Origin: Streptomyces sp. RerS4
Lineage (GTDB): Bacteria; Actinomycetota; Actinomycetes; Streptomycetales; Streptomycetaceae
NCBI RefSeq assembly: GCF_023515955.1
Contig: NZ_CP097322.1
Location: 2,668,001 to 2,732,000 of the forward strand
Reading direction: 5' to 3'
Length of the DNA: 64,000 nucleotides
In this document: one piece after another, positions 62,499 through 64,000 of the stretch
Layout: the number at the start of each line of letters is the position of its first letter
Numbering within the stretch: the stretch's first letter is position 1
Made by a program: the position numbers and the translations under genes
Notes under the pieces: model-generated
Told to the model about the DNA's origin: nothing
Databases searched by the model: none
What the model saw: the letters and a program-made list of their open reading frames with translations, nothing else

Positions 62499-63332
62499 TC
62501 AGTCCCACCAGAACGACCAGTGCGACTGCCCCACCACGGCCTCCTCCGCGTAGGCGGCGACCGTGCCGGACCCCTGCCAGACGTTGTCCGGGCAGAACGC
62601 GAAGTGCTCCGCCGCCACGGCGAGCGCCTCGGCGGGGGTGCGGGGCGGAGCGGCCACGTAGAGGTCGAGCCGGTCGAAGCCGATCGCGAGGACGCGGGCG
62701 TCGTAGCGCTCCTCCCACGAACGCAGGACGGCGCTGATCCGGGCGGTGTCGTCGTCGTGGTTGCACGGCCCCGACCAGCCGATCGCGGCCGGTACGTCGG
62801 CCCGTCGGGCGGCGGGGACCAGCGCGAGGCGCGGGCGGCCGAGCCACCCGTCGGCGAGCAGCGCCCGGGTCGCGGCGTCGGCGGCGGCGTCCGCGTCCGG
62901 CGTCGGGGTGCCGGGCGGGGCCAGGGGCGGACGGTCGCGCCCGAAGGGGGCGATCAGCTCCTCGCCTTCGGCGCCTTCGGCCGGGTCGGGTATCACCGCG
63001 TCCCAGTACTCCCGCAGCACGGTCTCGGCGTCGTGGTCGTCGGGGTCGCCGGCCCGGCCGGGGTCCAGGGCCCGGGTGTGCCACCACTCCTCCAGGCCCG
63101 AGCGGTCGTGCAGCAGCACGGCGGTGAGCCCCGCGGGGGCGGCCCAGGCCGCCGCCGGCACGTCCACCGGCCCGTCGGACACCCACAGCAGGGGCTGCCG
63201 GCGGGCCCGGCGCAGTCGACGGCGCACCGGACGGGTGATCACCGTGCCGGGTGGCAGACCGGGGATGTCGGCGCACGCGCGCAGCGGGCCGAAGAGGTCC
63301 GACGGGCGGGGCGGATCGGCGGCTTCGCTCAT
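62499..63332 (-). CDS. DUF4253-domain protein
   Basis: A 277-residue protein whose C-terminal half matches DUF4253 (ALVPAARRADVPAAIGWSGPCNH, RSWEERYDARVLAIGFDRLDLYVA, AEHFAFCPDNVWQGSGTVAAYA). The domain occurs widely in actinobacteria as stand-alone proteins, possibly in toxin-immunity or polymorphic systems; function is not established. The ATG at 63332 lies 7 bp after TACGGT on the minus strand, suggesting a leaderless transcript. It is convergent with the serine hydrolase gene, 26 bp apart. Confidence 0.87.
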   Translation of the reverse strand: MSEAADPPRPSDLFGPLRACADIPGLPPGTVITRPVRRRLRRARRQPLLWVSDGPVDVPAAAWAAPAGLTAVLLHDRSGLEEWWHTRALDPGRAGDPDDHDAETVLREYWDAVIPDPAEGAEGEELIAPFGRDRPPLAPPGTPTPDADAAADAATRALLADGWLGRPRLALVPAARRADVPAAIGWSGPCNHDDDTARISAVLRSWEERYDARVLAIGFDRLDLYVAAPPRTPAEALAVAAEHFAFCPDNVWQGSGTVAAYAEEAVVGQSHWSFWWD

Positions 63333-63471
63333 GGCGGCGACCGTAGCCGCCGCCACTGACACACGCCCAAGTCCCCTACGCCTGGATGCCCTTCGGCCTC
63401 CCGCCACCATGCGCGACACCGGCTGGGTCGACGCCCTGACCGGCCACCACCGCCCGCGCCTCCGCGCGCGG

Positions 63472-64000
63472 TTACAGCAGGCCCGCCGCCGACAGGAGGT
63501 AGGCCACCATCGGGTCGTAGAAGCGCGGGTCGCGTACGTGGTCGTCCAGCGGGACGGCGACCTGGAGGGTGCCCTCGGCCTCGGCGAGGAAGAGCGCCGG
63601 GTCGTTGCAGTCGGCGTACCCCACCGCGTCCAGCCCGCGCTGTGCGGCGCAGCCCGCCCAGCCGTGGTCGGCGACGACGAGGTCCGGCTGCGGCCGGCCC
63701 TGCGCCGCGAGGCCGTCGAGGATCGCCGCCATCGGTTCCGGCGAATGGGTGTGCCACAGGGTCGCGCCCCGCTCCAGTACGGCCACGTCCGCGAACTGCC
63801 ACACCGAGCCCTCGTCGGCGATCAGGCCCTGCGGGATGACGACGATCTCGCAGCCGGTGGCGCGCAGCGCGGCGGCGGTGGCCCGATGGACGTCGAGGAG
63901 GCCGCCGGGGTGCCCGGTGGCGAACAGCACGCTGTGCCGGTCGAGGGCGGCCTTGTGGAGCCGGGCCGCGAGCCGGTCCAGGGCGCCCACGGTCAGCTCG
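63472..64000 (-). CDS. Phosphatase-like protein, 5' end outside window
   Basis: About 175 residues of a protein are seen; the reading frame stays open through the window edge, and the visible N-terminal segment ELTVGALDRLAARLHKAA resembles the middle of a roughly 270-residue actinobacterial family annotated as phosphatase, so about 95 residues should lie outside. Conserved parts are LFATGHPGGLLDVHRATAAAL, IVVIPQGLIADEGSVWQFADVAVLERG, TLWHTHSPEPMAAIL and VADHGWAGCAAQRG (each given in part), with His/Asp residues that could bind metal. A GTG at 63990 could be taken as start but would give a truncated domain. The enzymatic role is only a family annotation. Confidence 0.75.
   Translation of the reverse strand, partial: ELTVGALDRLAARLHKAALDRHSVLFATGHPGGLLDVHRATAAALRATGCEIVVIPQGLIADEGSVWQFADVAVLERGATLWHTHSPEPMAAILDGLAAQGRPQPDLVVADHGWAGCAAQRGLDAVGYADCNDPALFLAEAEGTLQVAVPLDDHVRDPRFYDPMVAYLLSAAGLL

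Overview
The window looks like a Streptomyces chromosome arm-to-core segment. Base composition is very high in G+C, many starts are GTG or TTG with purine-rich Shine-Dalgarno sites, and several genes seem to have leaderless promoters (TAnnnT, 6-7 nt, start codon). Gene content is also typical: a dynamin pair next to an SsbB-like protein, the gltA-recD2 and copZ-copA blocks, Tat/Sec-exported hydrolases, and inositol catabolism. As far as I remember, the backbone order resembles the S. coelicolor SCO268x-SCO278x region; this is an inference, not a search result.

Layout. 1-9.0 kb: 5' part of ettA, a small membrane-anchored protein, a PAP2-lipid kinase fusion, a degenerate thioester surface protein, ssbB and the dynamin operon dynA-dynB (sporulation septation and chromosome segregation). 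9.31 kb: tRNA-Arg(UCU). 9.5-16.0 kb: a seven-gene leftward operon with close counterparts of the D-cycloserine genes dcsA, dcsB, dcsD, dcsE, dcsG and a dcsJ-like exporter, plus a short-chain dehydrogenase. The racemase (dcsC) and the D-Ala-D-Ala ligase (dcsI) are absent. A divergent UbiA prenyltransferase and a LuxR regulator follow. 18.3-26.5 kb: DinB protein, secreted phospholipase A2, alpha/beta hydrolase, phosphopantetheinyl transferase, acetyltransferase, subtilase, and a WxL-like/DUF916 surface pair.

26.5-33.9 kb: inositol catabolism, iolC-iolB-iolD-mmsA leftward and iolE-iolG rightward, with three 14-bp direct repeats between the divergent arms; iolB carries a one-base frameshift. 34.1-37.1 kb: HTH protein and copper efflux (CsoR-type operator, copZ, copA). 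37.4-41.1 kb: citrate synthase and RecD2 helicase. 41.4-48.7 kb: DUF937 protein, EamA exporter with divergent LysR, GH3 hydrolase, S28 tripeptidyl peptidase, small secreted protein and a four-EF-hand calcium protein. 48.7-54.4 kb: fused ABC exporter, and a GntR regulator and anti-sigma-like ATPase whose divergent start codons almost touch. 54.5-61 kb: TPP enzyme plus agmatinase operon, a PucR regulator with two frameshifts, acyl-CoA dehydrogenase and thioesterase. 61-64 kb: secreted serine hydrolase, DUF4253 protein and the 3' part of a phosphatase-like gene.

The most interesting locus is the cycloserine-type operon. It has every enzyme needed to make hydroxyurea and O-ureido-L-serine and a cyclising ATP-grasp ligase, but no epimerase. 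It may therefore make an L-configured or otherwise different product, or borrow a racemase encoded elsewhere. A 14-bp perfect palindrome lies between it and the divergent prenyltransferase gene.
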